Shown one piece after another: positions 26,579 to 40,023 of a stretch of DNA of 64,000 nucleotides. The position numbers were made by a program, and so were the translations under genes. The notes below the pieces were generated by a model. The model did no database searches. It was given only the letters and a program-made list of their open reading frames with translations, and was not told where the DNA came from. Origin of the DNA: Azadirachta indica (Eukaryota; Streptophyta; Magnoliopsida; Sapindales; Meliaceae). The stretch spans positions 11,116,350 through 11,180,349 of the forward strand of contig CM040452.1 of NCBI GenBank assembly GCA_022749755.1, given 5' to 3'. Within the stretch, counting starts at the first letter, position 1; each line of letters begins with the position of its first letter.

Positions 26579-28497
26579 TGGAAACAAGCTGCTGCTGAAA
26601 GACAATATATGTTAATTTGTAGGAAATTCCGAAGTAGGAAACTTTAAATCATGTAACCCATAAAGATTTTGCTTTCATTTTATTGTATAACCAATTTTTT
26701 ATTATCATTATTATTATTATTATTGTCTGAGTGTGTTGCTCATGGTTCATAGATTGTGTTGTTGATGGTTGATTTTAGATTTTACTGCATTTTATATTAA
26801 TTGTGAGCTACCAAAAACTTGTCAACATTGAAAAGTAGGTCGGTCTATCCGCCTTAGGTCATCACATTGAAGTGATTAGGTTGTATCATGAATTTAAGAA
26901 GGCCTAATTTCGGATCGATTCTAGTTTGATAGTTTAGTTTTTACCTATATATTATGTTCACTTGATATTTAGTTTAGTAATACTCATCATTAGCTTTAGG
27001 CTTCATAGTAAGAACTCACGCTCACAGAAATTTCGCAGATTTCAAATCCCACCAAATTACTAATTTCTCACAAATTTCGGACAAATCTCCCCCTCCATTG
27101 AGGTTAAGATTCTCGGTATTGAAAGCTGGGGATGGGAGGTTTGTGGATTGTATTGCCGAAGTAAATGTGGATTAATCTACTTGTAGTCTCGTCATACAGG
27201 AGCATTTCCCTTTTAATTTCTCATCTTTGCCCAATTAGAGCAGCATTCTCTTCTCATATGATATGGAGAATACCTTAAAATTTATTGAGAAAATGAAGGA
27301 AAATCAAATAAATTGATCAAGGATTTATGTTGAAGTTTGAATGTTTATGGTTGGCTTTAACTTGTTCGATGACATTTTACTGCATTATATATACCATACC
27401 TAATTTGTGTCTATACCTGAGTTGTGAATTTGGAAGAAGGGAGAAGAATTTTTCTTCTATTTAAGAAGTTTGATCGCCCCGTTTCTGAACATGTACAAGG
27501 GCAGGGTGCCTTTGTTCTTTCTTGCTTCATATAATAACATTAACATTAACATTAACATTAACAACAAAGTGTTAACTTTCAGCAACAATATTTATATGCG
27601 TCCTTTCCTTTTTTATAATTCAAAACCATCAATTTTCTTATCATTATATGGATTATTTATTCCTCTGTCAAAGCGAAGACAGTTGTATCTTTGCTACATG
27701 ACTTTTGGATCATCATCTTATCTAATTGCTTCTTTTCCATCAAATTATATGATGGATTGCAGGAAAGGTGGAGACTGGAGGTTGCCTTGCCTCTGAACAG
27801 GAAGTCTATATTAAGATAAGTTGTCTTGTCTTCTTATTAATCGCTTTTAATTAAGCTTTTAATCTCATCCATTTTTAACACTTTGATAGAGGAGGGGAGA
27901 TTGAAATCTACAGAATCCGTAGGATGGGTATCTTCTCCATATTTAGACCAACAAGACTAAGGAACTGGACTGGACACTCTCAGTGCAATCCTTACATAGT
28001 CATTTGTCATTTACCCTTGAAGTTAACAACTCTTACCACCAGTAACCTTGTTTAATGAAAGACAGAAGGCCCAAAACTTAATATTCTTGTTTAGACCATC
28101 GGAATTGATTTTGATGCACAGTTCGACTGAGGTAAAAGATGGAGGAACATATAACTAATATGTGGAACTAATCCTGTATTTAATGGAGTATGGACTTTAT
28201 GTTTTACTAGGCACGATGGATGGACCACTTTTTGGAAATAAAAATGGATCTAAATTACTGTGAGTTGGTAGACTAATCTTTTAACTTGCAGACTCCTATG
28301 CTAGCAAAAGAGAGAGTAGATGATATTCATGTAAGAGTTACATTATATCACACAAGAAAAAGAACCTAAAAGAACAATTATATGTTGAGAAAAATATTGA
28401 TTTCGAGAACATATTATAATTAGAATAGAAACATAGGGAAATTCATTAAGCTAAATAGTAAAGAGTAAGCTGAAAAGAAGAAGCCATAAAACAAACT
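26579..28497. other. Intergenic, 3' of the glycosylase and of the phytosulfokine gene
   Basis: Convergent gene ends: the glycosylase ends at 26578 and the phytosulfokine stop codon lies at 28498-28500. Neither a protein gene nor an RNA gene is recognised. A hexanucleotide repeat (ATTAAC, about 4-5 units) lies at 27536-27562. The open frame 27470-27796 spans that repeat and has no domain. Confidence 0.6.
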
Positions 28498-28957
28498 TCA
28501 AGGCTTGTGATGCTGGGTGTAGATATAGTCCAAGTGAGCCTCTGAAATGATTCTTCTCTTCAAGCATTCTGCATCTCCATCCTCACATGCCTCCATTCCC
28601 ATTAGCTGCACATAAGAGTAATTAAACATATATATATATATATAGCTCATATATTGGCTAATTAAGGGTATGAACTACGAAGTAGTAATAATGGAAGCAT
28701 ACATTCATCAATTCTTTACTATCTTTCATCTGTTGTAGAGAACCTTTACTAGTGACTTCCTTGAGCTTGACCTCCTCTAGAGCTGCAAACCAAGATAATT
28801 AATAATTTTAGTCCATTTCTGAAAAGAAACAACTGAAACAAGAAGAAGCAGCAGCAGTTTGGTTACCTTGTTTGGTTGGTATGAAACGGGCAGATATTTT
28901 GGATGAGAGAAGGAGAAGGATGAGGAGAAGAGCACTGAAATGAAAGTTTTGCTTCAT
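28498..28957 (-). CDS. PSK: Phytosulfokine precursor (secreted peptide hormone)
   Basis: Exons on the minus strand: 28957-28867, 28782-28703, 28605-28498; 279 bp, 92 aa, phases agree. Too fragmented to appear as a long open frame. Seen: hydrophobic signal peptide (residues 1 to about 23, with a LLLILLLL core), a charged middle, Cys64 and Cys71 separated by six residues, then KRR, and the mature pentapeptide YIYTQ at residues 84-88 preceded by Asp83, the acidic residue needed for tyrosine sulfation. Known: PSK is sulfated on both tyrosines by tyrosylprotein sulfotransferase in the Golgi, cut out by subtilases, and perceived at the plasma membrane by leucine-rich-repeat receptor kinases (PSKR) to promote growth and modulate immunity. 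Length and layout fit the family. Intron 2 carries a short (TA)n tract. I cannot say which PSK paralogue this is. Confidence 0.95.
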
Positions 28958-29001
28958 GATATCTCTGCACACTCACTCAACTGTTGGTAACAGGGCACAC
29001 T

Positions 29002-29040
29002 CTATATATATATATATATATATATGTATATAAATACGTG
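29002..29040 (-). promoter_or_regulatory. Likely core promoter (TATA region) of the phytosulfokine gene, within a (TA)n tract
   Basis: A (TA)n run of about 12 units (29002-29025) followed by TATATAAATA (about 29026-29035) lies 45-78 bp upstream of the start codon. It is the only TATA-like sequence at a sensible distance. Position is inferred; no transcript start is known. Confidence 0.5.
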
Positions 29041-31173
29041 CATAACTTTAATAAAGCAACTGGTGTGAGTAACTCACAACACCATCTTCTTCTTCTCCTT
29101 CTTCTTCTTATTATTATGTATGTTAATAAAATCCAATCCATGTTTGTGCTGTGTGCCAACACAACACACCACTAAGATGAGGGAGAAAGAGAGACGAGCT
29201 TTTTAATTCATTAGCTAAGTCACTGTCTGCCATAGTAGTCATAGTGGTCCTAGCAAAGTCCAAAGAGTTCAATTCAAAAATCAATGTAATAGTGGCTGAC
29301 AGTGCCAACAAGAAGTCAACCTTTTCGACATGATAACAGCTGTTGCCCATCATCACTTTTACAATTGCTATTATTCTTTTTTCTTTTAACCTTGGGCTTT
29401 AATGTTTAACATATGCTCGCTTTGCTGCTGACACGTATGGCAAGATTTTCGATTGCCTTGATGTTAAATTATGAATGAAAAAGCATCGTGCAAAAGCATA
29501 TATAGCATGCATACTTCGTTGCTTTTCTTGATTTGTTCAGAAAAGCAAAAGCGTACTGCAAAAGCAACAAATTGAAAGAAACAAAACCAGGACTGATATT
29601 GCATCCCAGATGTAAGCAATTCCGATTATCAGTGACAATACCCACTATTTTAATTAGCCTTATCAGCTTATCTTCTATGTTATCTCACAAGATGTTGTTA
29701 AGATTTGAGCTTATTATTTTCTAACATACATGCTTCCTTTTTGTGATACGCATGATGATGAATCTAATCAAATAACAACATCTATACACGAAGTGTAAGT
29801 TTTGGATCCGAAGAGTGATCCACGTATGTATAAAGGAAGCATGATAATGAATTAAAAAAATCATGTTTTGATAACGGGTGATGTTTCATTAAAAATATCA
29901 TGTGGTGTTGTGCATCTGCACTTTAGAAGTGCGCTGCAAATGCAGTTGTTTTGGAGTTAACTGGGAAATATGCTTCTCTTTTGGAAGATTGGATTTGCAT
30001 CTTTCACAAAAGAATAAAAACAACTTAAAAAAAAAGCGGGGGATGTTAATTGCTGGGGTTGGATTCTGTGAAGATAGATGTTTATTATTAATTGCGTATG
30101 ATCTTCTTCTCTTGAGAATGGAGTTCAAATATGTCTGCTATAGTACCAGACAAATTTGATTGGGAAACAATACCCAATCAGATTAGAGGTCTTTAGATCA
30201 TATCTGACAGTGGCATTGGGAAGTGATAATTGCCATTCTTTATGGATAATATGTTCAATCGAAGACTATACTTTTCCTGGCTGATTAAATTAAATATTTG
30301 ATTGATCTTTTCATGAAACTGATAGTGGGTATATATCCTTTTTCCTTTGCAGTTGATTTGACTGTGAACTGACCAAATTCTTCTTCTAAGCATTACATCA
30401 TGTAGGCTAAAACTAACATACAACACAGCTGCTGCAAGCTAAGGTTAAGGAGGATTAGATTTCATTCAACCAAAATCAGCAGCAGACTCTTGTGAAAACA
30501 ACAAGAGCTCCCCAATTCATACACAGTATGAATTGAATTGGATTAAATTGGATTCCAAAGTGGAATGAATCAGCTGTTATTGTATTTACTAGTTGAAGAT
30601 ACAGGAATTGATATAAAGACATAGATTGAAGAGAACCCACCAAGAATCTCAACATCTCACAATGTATAAATGACATGTTATTTATTTACCAGGAGCTTTC
30701 AAGTCTCTAGTTCCTGATTCTTGCTAATATATAGTTATAAATAAGAGAATCTGTGGTTGTTTCCATCTATGTTGTAACCAGTGTTGTCTTGGGTCTCAAT
30801 GAAGATGCACCGTCTAAAGAATTTCTCAATTTGTACATATTTCAAGGCACCCAAGTTTTAATTGGTAATCACTAAACTTCTGCATGCGGATAAATTTAAA
30901 CATCGAAACTCTCCATTCCTCGTAGATCACATCACAGTTAAATTCAACGTATAATTTATAATATCAAAAAATTAAAAAAAAAAAAAAAAAAAACCTCTAA
31001 CTCTATGGGCATGGGGCTGTCTTTGTCAACTCATTCGAAATTGCAAAGATATGTATTCTTGCTCCTCCTCCGTTGTTATCTCTCCTTCGTTATCATGTTG
31101 ACTTGGCAGTGCCATTCCTGTCTCTACATGCAGGCTTTCTTCTAGGTCTGGAGATCACATTGTGCTAAAAGCC

Positions 31174-31199
31174 AATATATATATATATATATATATATA
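31174..31199. repeat. (TA)n microsatellite
   Basis: About 13 uninterrupted TA units. Confidence 0.95.
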
Positions 31200-31777
31200 A
31201 GCAAGCTAATGGACTCAATTAACTACTTGTAGTTTTGTGCAAGTATTTCTTATGCTACAAAAATGAAAGTATTTTTTTTTCAAGCCAAACTTTAGGGGTT
31301 GAGTATATCATTTCCTCTAACAAAAGTTATTGTATCTGTTAATATCATAAGTAACTTATTTAGGTCCTCGTAAATCTTAGTTAGTGAGTACCAATGAATT
31401 TATGTTTATTTAAATACTAAATATCAAATTATATCTCACAATCAAGAGAAAATTTTAAGTTAAACGAATATATTACGTCATTTGTATATTCATCTAATAG
31501 GATTTTATTGTATCTATATATATTTATGTATATAATCTAAAATTACGTAATTAAAAAAAATAATTACATCAATAAAACATTTAATACATATTTAATAAAT
31601 AATTTAAATGATGTTGTTAAAATTATCGTACCTTTTTCTACATTGTAGAAGGAGGAAGCATAGTTTGGCAGCCCCAAGAAAAAGACAGAGCATGCAGCGT
31701 TTTGTCTTTACTACTTCTCTTTTGCTTTAGGCCTTTTAAGGTCAGAAATGCATCACCAAGTCTCACATTTTTTTCAT

Positions 31778-31833
31778 GAAAAGTGTTGCCACAAAATTTT
31801 AAGTGCTTTTTAAGATTCTTGTGGCAACATTTT
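31778..31833. repeat. Short hairpin
   Basis: The arm AAAGTGTTGCCACAA (about 31780-31794) pairs with TTGTGGCAACATTTT (31819-31833) with one mismatch across a loop of about 24 bp. Probably a transposon-end fragment. Confidence 0.6.
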
Positions 31834-32109
31834 CTTGCAACATTTAATGCTTTTGGACCACCCTCTCTCCATAACATCCCAAATTTGCTTCATGTCTTTG
31901 GATTCATGGGCCGTAAGCCGTTACTATCAATTGTACCTTACATATCTTTAAATATTTTCTGTTATATTTTACTGTATTTTTACAATTATTTTGTTATAAT
32001 TCTCTATTTTTTTATTACAAATTTTACTTTCCTTATATATTTGTTCTATTTTTATTCTAACCTTGTGTTTCAAAGAATAAATGGTATAATGGAATAAACT
32101 AATTCTTGG

Positions 32110-32490
32110 ATAGTGTTTATTTTTCTATTTGAACTCTGAAAATGACTAAAATTTAAATTTGATTGATTTTTTTTTTTACTTTAAGTTATTTCTTTTATAG
32201 AAATAAAGAACTTAAAATTAATATATTGACATATATGCCTTAAAAAATATAAAACTGATATATTAAATCCTAATATATATAAATATTAAGTAATAAAGTA
32301 AAGATATTATTGACAAATAAAATATTTTTAATTCATTTAAACATTTAATTATTCAAATTTAAATTTAATTTTTTATCTTAATTATATTAAAATAGTTTTA
32401 ACAAGTTTTAAGATATAAACTAAAAAATAAATAATTTTTAAACATCTGAATAAAATTAATATTCAGACTCTAATAAAAAAACAAAAACCC
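32110..32490. mobile_element. Dispersed AT-rich MITE-like element, copy 2 of 3
   Basis: Aligns end to end with about 44236-44660: the blocks TTGACATATAT, TATTGACAAATAAAATATTT, TTATCTTAATTATATTAA and AAAAATAAATAATTTTTAAACATCTGAATAA occur in the same order. Flanking duplication is not clear. Confidence 0.6.
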
Positions 32491-33993
32491 TAAGTCTACA
32501 TAAAATATTTATTTTTTTATCCTTAAAAGAATTTTGGAATAATTTTTTGGATAAATTACAAATAATAATAAATCTTAAATAAATTATGAAAATAACCTAA
32601 TAAACGATCAAAAGTATATTTTATTGATAGAATATTTATAAATAATTTAAATTATCATTTACATATAATTAAATTTTGTTACTGCTCATTTAAATTATTA
32701 ATAATATAAAATTTTAGTTAATAACAATATATTATAAACTATGTATATATTATAATTGTAAAAATATATATATATATATATAAAACAATTATAAATATAA
32801 ATAAATCTTTTATATATGAATAATTAAATTTAAAATGTTATTCAATATTTAATCAATTTTTATTTAAACTAACTTATTTAAATTTAAAATTAATAAAAAA
32901 ATATTAAATTTTCCAAGATTATACCATATAATTGTTATGCGGTAATTTTGCCCTAATATCAATATTATGACTAGGTAATTTTCAAAAAGAAAAAAACAAT
33001 AAAGGGGAAAAATAAGTTGGAAGTTCAGGGACCTATATGTAAATTTTGTTTTGGCATTAGAGCTGAATTCGGGCTGTTTTCCTCGGACGTTTTAGACTTG
33101 TGGTTTGTGAAAATACTTTTATGCCCATCTCAAAATGATAGAAAGGGACCTGTTTACAGTTAGATACCCAAAACACCACTAATCAAAAATTAAATTTGAT
33201 TAATTGTTTGTTTAAAGAACCATTAAATGTGGTTGTATTATATATTTTTTAATTTTTTAAAAAAATCTTGATCATGATATTGTTATTTATTCTAAATAAA
33301 AGAAAAGTAACTAATTTATTCTCAATATTATTCTAAATATTTTTTATTTTTTATTTTTCATATTAACTTAAATGTGATAGAAACTAATAACATGACAAAA
33401 TGTCTAGTATTTAATTTTTTTTTTTGAAAAAAAGTTTTGGATGAGAATAAGGAACCTCACTCATGAACCACTAAATTCTTACCTTCTACTATTACTTAAA
33501 TTCGAAATGATTTAGAAGTATTAAGCGTGTCCGAAATCACTTAAATAACATTCAGGAGACCAAGAAAGAGTTATATTTTATTTATACTTTTTTGTATTAA
33601 ATAATAATAATAATAATAACAATAATCAACAACCCTTAAATTCATTTTGTTTTAGGTAATTTTTATTTAAAATGAGAAAAATTACAACCAAGTTACCATT
33701 TACTTTTAGATACTTATTAAGTGAGACAAGTTAAAGCTTTAAAGAATTGAAAATTGAATGTAATACCCACCATATAATTTTACACCTAAGTGGTTAGTCA
33801 ATCACTTAAAACCACTAGACCTTCCTTGTCAATACACATATAAGTGCTTAATTAGGAATCTAATGTTGCCAAAAATCTTCAACTAACCTTGATTGTGACC
33901 ACTTAATAAATATTTGAAAATCATGTTTAGGTAAATTATTCATGGTAACATAATTTTCAATTTGTAATTAATGGAAATTCTTGTGAAATATCT

Positions 33994-34014
33994 AATTAGG
34001 TAACATCAATTTTT

Positions 34015-34046
<32 letters not shown>

Positions 34047-34075
34047 AACACACTAAAAGTTGATGTTACCTAATT
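33994..34075. repeat. Near-perfect 28-bp inverted repeat around a (TG)n(TA)n loop
   Basis: The arm starting AATTAGGTAACATCAA at 33994 returns inverted, ending TTGATGTTACCTAATT near 34075, with one mismatch in 28. The loop is a TG/TA microsatellite. Either a very small fold-back element or a palindromic duplication. Confidence 0.85.
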
Positions 34076-34622
34076 TTTCTAACTGTTATTTTAAATCGCA
34101 ACATAATACTTGTTTTTTTATTTTATATATATTTAAAGATGTTAAAGTTTTTTACTAATAATTTAATAGTAAGTGCTTAACTTCTTCTTCAAGTAGGAAG
34201 AAGTTCAATAAATTTTGAGATAGATTTCTCATAAATTTAGATAAATTTTACTCAAATTAGGTATAAACTTTCACAAAAGGCATGATTTATTTCTAATATC
34301 TATGATCAAATTTTCAATGTCCTCTAAAAAGTAAGGTATAATTCATAGGATCAATGAGTAGATTAAAGTTAAATAATGTAAAGAATAAATAGGGTAGTGC
34401 ATAGAAATAATATTATTCGAAATGAATTCATTGCAAATCAACTAGTTTAGGTTGAGAAAAATGATATGATTAACCGGATTTAACATATTTGTTTTAATAT
34501 TTATGGTTACTTCAAAAATAACCAATTTTATAATTTTTGACAAAAATATATTCATAACTAACTTAGCAAAAATATGCTACATTAACTTTTGAGAGATATG
34601 GTAACTTTTGGATTAAAACAAA

Positions 34623-35809
34623 GGGGTTTTAACACATACCTCCTCTAAAATTTGAAATTTTAACACTTACATGAAAAATTTAAGGAAAAACACACTTACC
34701 TCCCTTGAACCATTAGTTAGCCATCCAGTTTTATTTATGTGATTATAATATCCTTAATTGCTTCAAAGTAAAGTATAAGAAATTCAATTTGTATGTAATC
34801 AAAAATACTTTTAATTTATATTTATTTAAAAATTAGAAATTTAATTAATGACAATTTAATTTAATAATTTTAATTTACGTATATCTAATATTTATTGAAA
34901 TTAAGAATTTAATTAATGATAATTTAACTTGATAATTTTAGTTTACATTTATTTAATATTTACTTAAAATAGAAATTTAATTTTTATTCATATATCATAC
35001 TTATTCAAATCTCAAATCCCAATGTGCAAAGCCGCTGCCTTTCTTACTTTCCCTCTTTTACAAATTTTTCAACAATAAACTATATATTTTTTTATTTTAG
35101 TAAACAATTTCAGAGATTTATCAATCTTATTATTTTTATAAAAACACTTTAATACAAGATCTATATTATACACATTTTTATTAAATCCACACTTCAATAT
35201 CAATTTTATGACTCGTAAAGCAAATATAAACTCTTAAGTTTACACAAAAAATTTGATGGAAATACGTAATGACGGAAAATTAGAAAAAATATTAATATGA
35301 CTAAATTGCTAATTTTAAATATTCTTAAATAAATTTTTAATTTAAATAAATATTAAATGAATATAAATTATAACTGTCATTAATCAAAATTTTAATTATT
35401 TTAATTTTCTGAACATCAAATAAATTAAAATTGAGTTTCTTAAACCTTATTTTGAAGCAATTAAGGGTATTGAGTCATTTTAAGTAAAAATGCATGGTCA
35501 ATTGACGGTTCAAAAGAAGTAAGTGTGTCTTTTCTTAAAATTTCCATCTAAGTGTTAAAATCACAAATTCAATTGTCATTAATTAAATTTCTATTTTTTA
35601 AATAAATGTAAATATAAATTAAAATTATTTTTGATTACATACAAATTAAATTTCTTATACTTTACTTTAAAGCAATTAAAGATATTATAATCATATAAAT
35701 AAAATTCAACGGTCAACTAACGGTTCAGGGGAGATAAGTGTGTCTTTTTTTAAACCTTTCATCTAAATGTTAAAATTTCAAATTCAGGGGAGGTATGTGT
35801 TAAAACCTC
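34623..35809. mobile_element. Non-autonomous long-TIR element, MULE-like, 1187 bp, 10-bp target-site duplication
   Basis: TTAAAACAAA flanks both sides (34613-34622 and 35810-35819). The ends read GGGGTTTTAACACATACC and, inverted, GAGGTTTTAACACATACC. The inverted similarity continues for more than 200 bp, for example CAATTTGTATGTAATCAAAA near 34785 and its inverted partner near 35640. There is no coding content. Same structural class as the element at 15297-16448. Confidence 0.87.
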
Positions 35810-37429
35810 TTAAAACAAATATATCTTTAATTTATAGTAATTCACAAATACTTTCAAATTTTAATTGTATTTATTTGGAATATGTTTAGACAAATATTTT
35901 TGCTTAACGCATAATTTTGACATTCATTAAAATTACATAAAAGAGATATGCATATAATTAAATTCATATATTTTATTTTATATTAAATATTTTACACCCC
36001 AAATATTATACACATAATATTATAATCTATTAGTATGTCTATTGGATTTTAACTTTATTTACCATGAGCATTCTCCCTTTTCTTAACTCTAAATTTAAAA
36101 AATATTTTTTTATTTGAATTGATATATAAGATAATGTCCTTTTCTTTTTCAAACCATAAATTAAAAAATATATATCTCCTATTCTTTAACGAAACAATTA
36201 ATCCGTGAAAAAGTAAGTTTTCAATGGCAATTTTGAATTTGGTAAAGATATACATATTATAAATTAATTGATTATATTTTGAAAAATATATATAATTAAT
36301 CGTTCTCAATTAAAAACAAAACTGATAACACTAAATTTGGAAAGAAATGATAAAATAAAGGTCTTTTTTAAATTAGGTATTATAAGAATTTTTTATTTTA
36401 ATATATAAATAATTAATACCACATAAGATAGCACTATTAAAAAAATTAATCGAAAAAAACTAAATAAATACATTAAATAAGTTATTATTGTAACTTATTA
36501 CAATTAATTAAAATAAAATATTTTTTTAATATATTAAAAATTGAATGGATCTAGAAAATAAAAAAATTATCTTGTAACTTATAAAATTAAATCAAAGTGT
36601 TATTATTGGCTTTTCCTTTTTTGAGTCACAACTTGAGAATCAACATTTTTTTGAAAATATTTTTGGCTATGTATGGCAATTAAATAAAGAGTAGTACTAA
36701 ATCCAAGACAGTATCACAAATTTTAGATTGTTTGGTCAAATAAAAAGGCTGCATGTCTCCTCAATAAATGCCTTTGTTTCTTCTCTTGTATTAATAAGGA
36801 AATCTCATACTTTGAACATAATTAAGTTAAAAAGCAAGTCATAAATTTTATATTTTTGACATAAATATTGTGATTATAAAATTAGTAAATTGTATTTATG
36901 TGTTTATTTAAATTAAAAAAATAATATTATTTTTTTATTAGAATTTTTAAATAATTAGATTTTATTGAGCATTATTAATTATTTTTAAATTTTTAAAGCA
37001 TTTATATGATAAATATATATTATTTGAAAATATAAGAGACTTTCTAAAATTTATTTTAATATTTTTTTGGTTGGTAACAGTCACGAAAATTTATCAAACT
37101 TGAAAAGAGTGTTCGTTAAGTTTTATAATCTGTAACAAAATATTCGTTATTTCACCAAACTTGAGAAGGAATTTGTTAATGTCTAAACTATTTTACAATA
37201 TATTTAAAATTGAGGTATTAAACTGTAACCGCTATAAGATAAAAGCAATACACATCAAATATTATAATAAAATTGAGTGTCAACTTTTATAGAAGATAAA
37301 TTAAAAAAAAAAAAAAAATTGCATTGTTCTGTCTCGACTTTTGGTGTTTTGTAGATATCGGACCATAATATCCGTATAATTGAATAATATCTCAAAAATA
37401 AAATTATTAGTAAGAATTAGAAAAAAAGG

Positions 37430-37560
37430 TCGTCCAGAATATATAGAATGTTTGAAGTTGACGCACTTATGCTTGCGCGTGGGGAAGAAAAGAAAGGAGG
37501 GTGGGGCGAGAAATTGCCGACGCCCGTCAGAAAGAGGCAATAACGACGTCATTCAATAGA
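37430..37560. promoter_or_regulatory. GC-richer patch with an ACGT motif
   Basis: Contains GCTTGCGCGTGGGG (about 37472-37485) and AACGACGTCATT (about 37542-37553) within otherwise AT-rich DNA. Plausible promoter remnant; no gene is recognised on either side within 2 kb. Confidence 0.2.
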
Positions 37561-38364
37561 GCGAGTAGCTTTCAACAACTCTCATCACTAACATCACATC
37601 TCTACCTACTACCTTTATTCACCAAACCCCCTCCACCTTAACTTTTATGCTCTTTTCTTGTATGATTTATTACTATTTTATTTTTCAATCTTGAATACTA
37701 CTAATAATAATAATAATATTATTATTATTATATACTAATTAATCATCATTAAGTTCTAAATTATAACTTTTTTTGCATATAAAAAATATTTTAAATGTCA
37801 TGTTGTTGGTAACTATTAATGTTATTCACCCTTGAAGAAATATGTACCAAGCAAACAAGCATTTGGAGCAAAGCAAACAAGGAAATGAGTTGTACGACAA
37901 AATGGAATTAGGGTTTCTTCTTGGCTTTGCCTTTCTTTGGTTGTTTGGAGTAAACCAATGGAGAAACAAGAATTAAACTACCAAGTCTTTGGACAATTAT
38001 TTAATAATGTCTTTGACTTGTTGACAATCTAGATTATAGATTGGAGCTAAATTTAACTTTAGAATTAAAACTTGGTTGGTGAGGAAGACTAGATATAATT
38101 TCTTGTTAAAGGGTGCACAAGTTGCATTCATATTCTTAGAAGAGAGGAGAAGGAGACTCATAATAAAACTATATTGTATCATTAGAAATTAAAAATAAAT
38201 TTTAAATTTTTAAACGTTTAACAGAAAAGTTAAAATATATAATATAAAATTTATAAAAAGAGAAAAGAAAAAAAGACTGATGAATTTTTAAGTATTATCA
38301 AAGTAATATTTTGTTCTCAATATTATTCTTTTTACTTCCATTTAATATATAATGAAGTGCTCAT

Positions 38365-38548
38365 AATAAGTTGTTGATAATATCATTAGGCCTAACTTTT
38401 TTTGATTTACGCAATAATATAGTTAATTTTAATTAATAAGTTGTCGACAATATTATTTGACCTAAATTTTTTAATTTATGCAATTAATTTTGATGAATAA
38501 GTCACCAGATCTAAATTTTTTGTTTTATGTATTTAATTTTGATGAATA
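38365..38548. repeat. Degenerate tandem repeat, three units of about 50-70 bp
   Basis: Units start with AATAAG at about 38365, 38435 and 38496. Each runs through a CCTAA or TCTAA block, a T-run, a TTTACGC/TTTATGC block and TTAATTTTGATG. Confidence 0.65.
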
Positions 38549-39443
38549 AATAATGAGAGGAAGTGAATACTTATTTTAAATACAACTTATTTAATGAATT
38601 GAGAGTTAAATAAATAACTTTCTAACTATTAGAATTAAAATATATATTAGAGCACATTCGAGAACTCAATAGTGCTTTCTGTTTTTGAAAATATATACGT
38701 AAATCAGGTATAATTTAAATCTTGAAATACACTTAATGTATATAAGCCCTTTTAAATTAAAGTAACCATAGAAAATAATGGTTTAATATTTTAAAGATGA
38801 AACTTTTCGCTCTTATCCAAAATAAATAATATATATTTATAATTAAATTGTTAATTTCATTCTATTTTCTTCAAATAATTTTAATTTTAATAATTATTTA
38901 ACAATAAAGTTAATGAGCAAATCTGAAAAAAATTATTCAATCAATCGACGTAGAAAAGAAAACATTGTAAACTGAAAATGGTTTCCAACTTTTTTTAATT
39001 AATTCAAAAATTAAGAAATTTAGAGATCAATGTTTTATTAAATAAATTTTTTAATAAAAAAAATTAATATTCAAAACGTAGGCCCTATCAATATGAAAAG
39101 ATAAGAAAGATAAAATTGTAAGTCAAGTGTCATTTCTAACCTCCCTAACTAGCTCAAAGCCAGCCCATGAATTATTCCACGTTTACATCGTAAGAAACAC
39201 AAATTAATTAATTAATTAATTGCCATTACATTTGTAGGAGAGGAGAAGCCTCATTTAATTAATTATTTATTTATTTATTTTAAAGTTATATTTACAATCT
39301 ACTGATCAGCGTCAGAAATTATTTGTCACTGAGCCCCAGCCGTAGAAGAACTGGTTCGTGAAATGACACCAACCAAAATTAGATTCTATTATGGAGACAA
39401 TGTCAACCATCCAACGCCAAATTTCGTATAAATGCAATAATTT

Positions 39444-39728
39444 CGGCCTAATTCAATTATAATCGGGATTTAGCTCTAAATACAAGGGATGGCACCTAAA
39501 TTTTTGTAGAATCTAACAAAAGTAATGCCAAAAAAGATATTAAAAAAAAAACAAAAAGAATTAATAATAATTAAATCAAAGTAAATCGGCCTAATTAAAT
39601 TATTATGGGGATTTAGCTCTAGATACGAGGGACAACATCTTAATTTTTTTAGAATCTAACCCCCGTAATGCCAAAAAAATAAAAAAAGAAATGCAAATGG
39701 AATTAATAATAATTAAATCAAAGTAAAT
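39444..39728. repeat. 143-bp tandem duplication
   Basis: Copies at 39444-39586 and 39587-39728, each starting CGGCCTAATT and ending AATCAAAGTAAAT, with GGGATTTAGCTCTA and AGAATCTAAC blocks in both. Lies about 300 bp downstream (3') of the arogenate dehydratase stop codon. Confidence 0.88.
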
Positions 39729-40023
39729 TAGCAAAATTAATAATCTATTTTTATTTTTCTTAAGAATCGATCTCAAGCATACATCATATAACAATTGAGT
39801 TTGAATCCGATATACACATGCTTACAAGTAACAATCAAATATTTTAGACGGACTTCATCAACTACAAACGAAATATTTACCCACCAAGAAGTTTCATTGT
39901 TGAATTAAAAATAAATTCGCAAACAAATTTAAAAAAAGGAAAAATTTAAATTAATTTTCCTTTTCCTCTTTGTGCAAATAATAACATTTAATTTTTTTTT
40001 TTTCTTTCAAAGTGGGGGCTTTG

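Larger units (their letters stand above)
28958..40023. other. Long intergenic region, no recognised gene
   Basis: About 11 kb of AT-rich sequence. Open frames at 29123-29356, 29898-30159, 30476-30676, 31638-31877, 31783-32097 and 37301-37552 show no domain. Recognisable content is repeats: a hairpin at 31778-31833, copy 2 of the dispersed element, a palindrome at 33994-34075, the long-TIR element at 34623-35809, and tandem repeats at 38365-38548 and 39444-39728. A GC-richer patch at about 37430-37560 contains an ACGTCATT motif. Confidence 0.6.

Noticed and set aside
29123..29356. 77-aa minus-strand frame upstream of the phytosulfokine gene
   Set aside because: No domain, and it overlaps simple-sequence and promoter-like DNA.
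30476..30676. 66-aa minus-strand frame
   Set aside because: No recognisable motif, no supporting exon structure.
31638..32097. Two overlapping frames (79 and 104 aa) on opposite strands
   Set aside because: They span a hairpin repeat (GTTGCCACAA / TTGTGGCAAC); likely transposon remnant, not genes.
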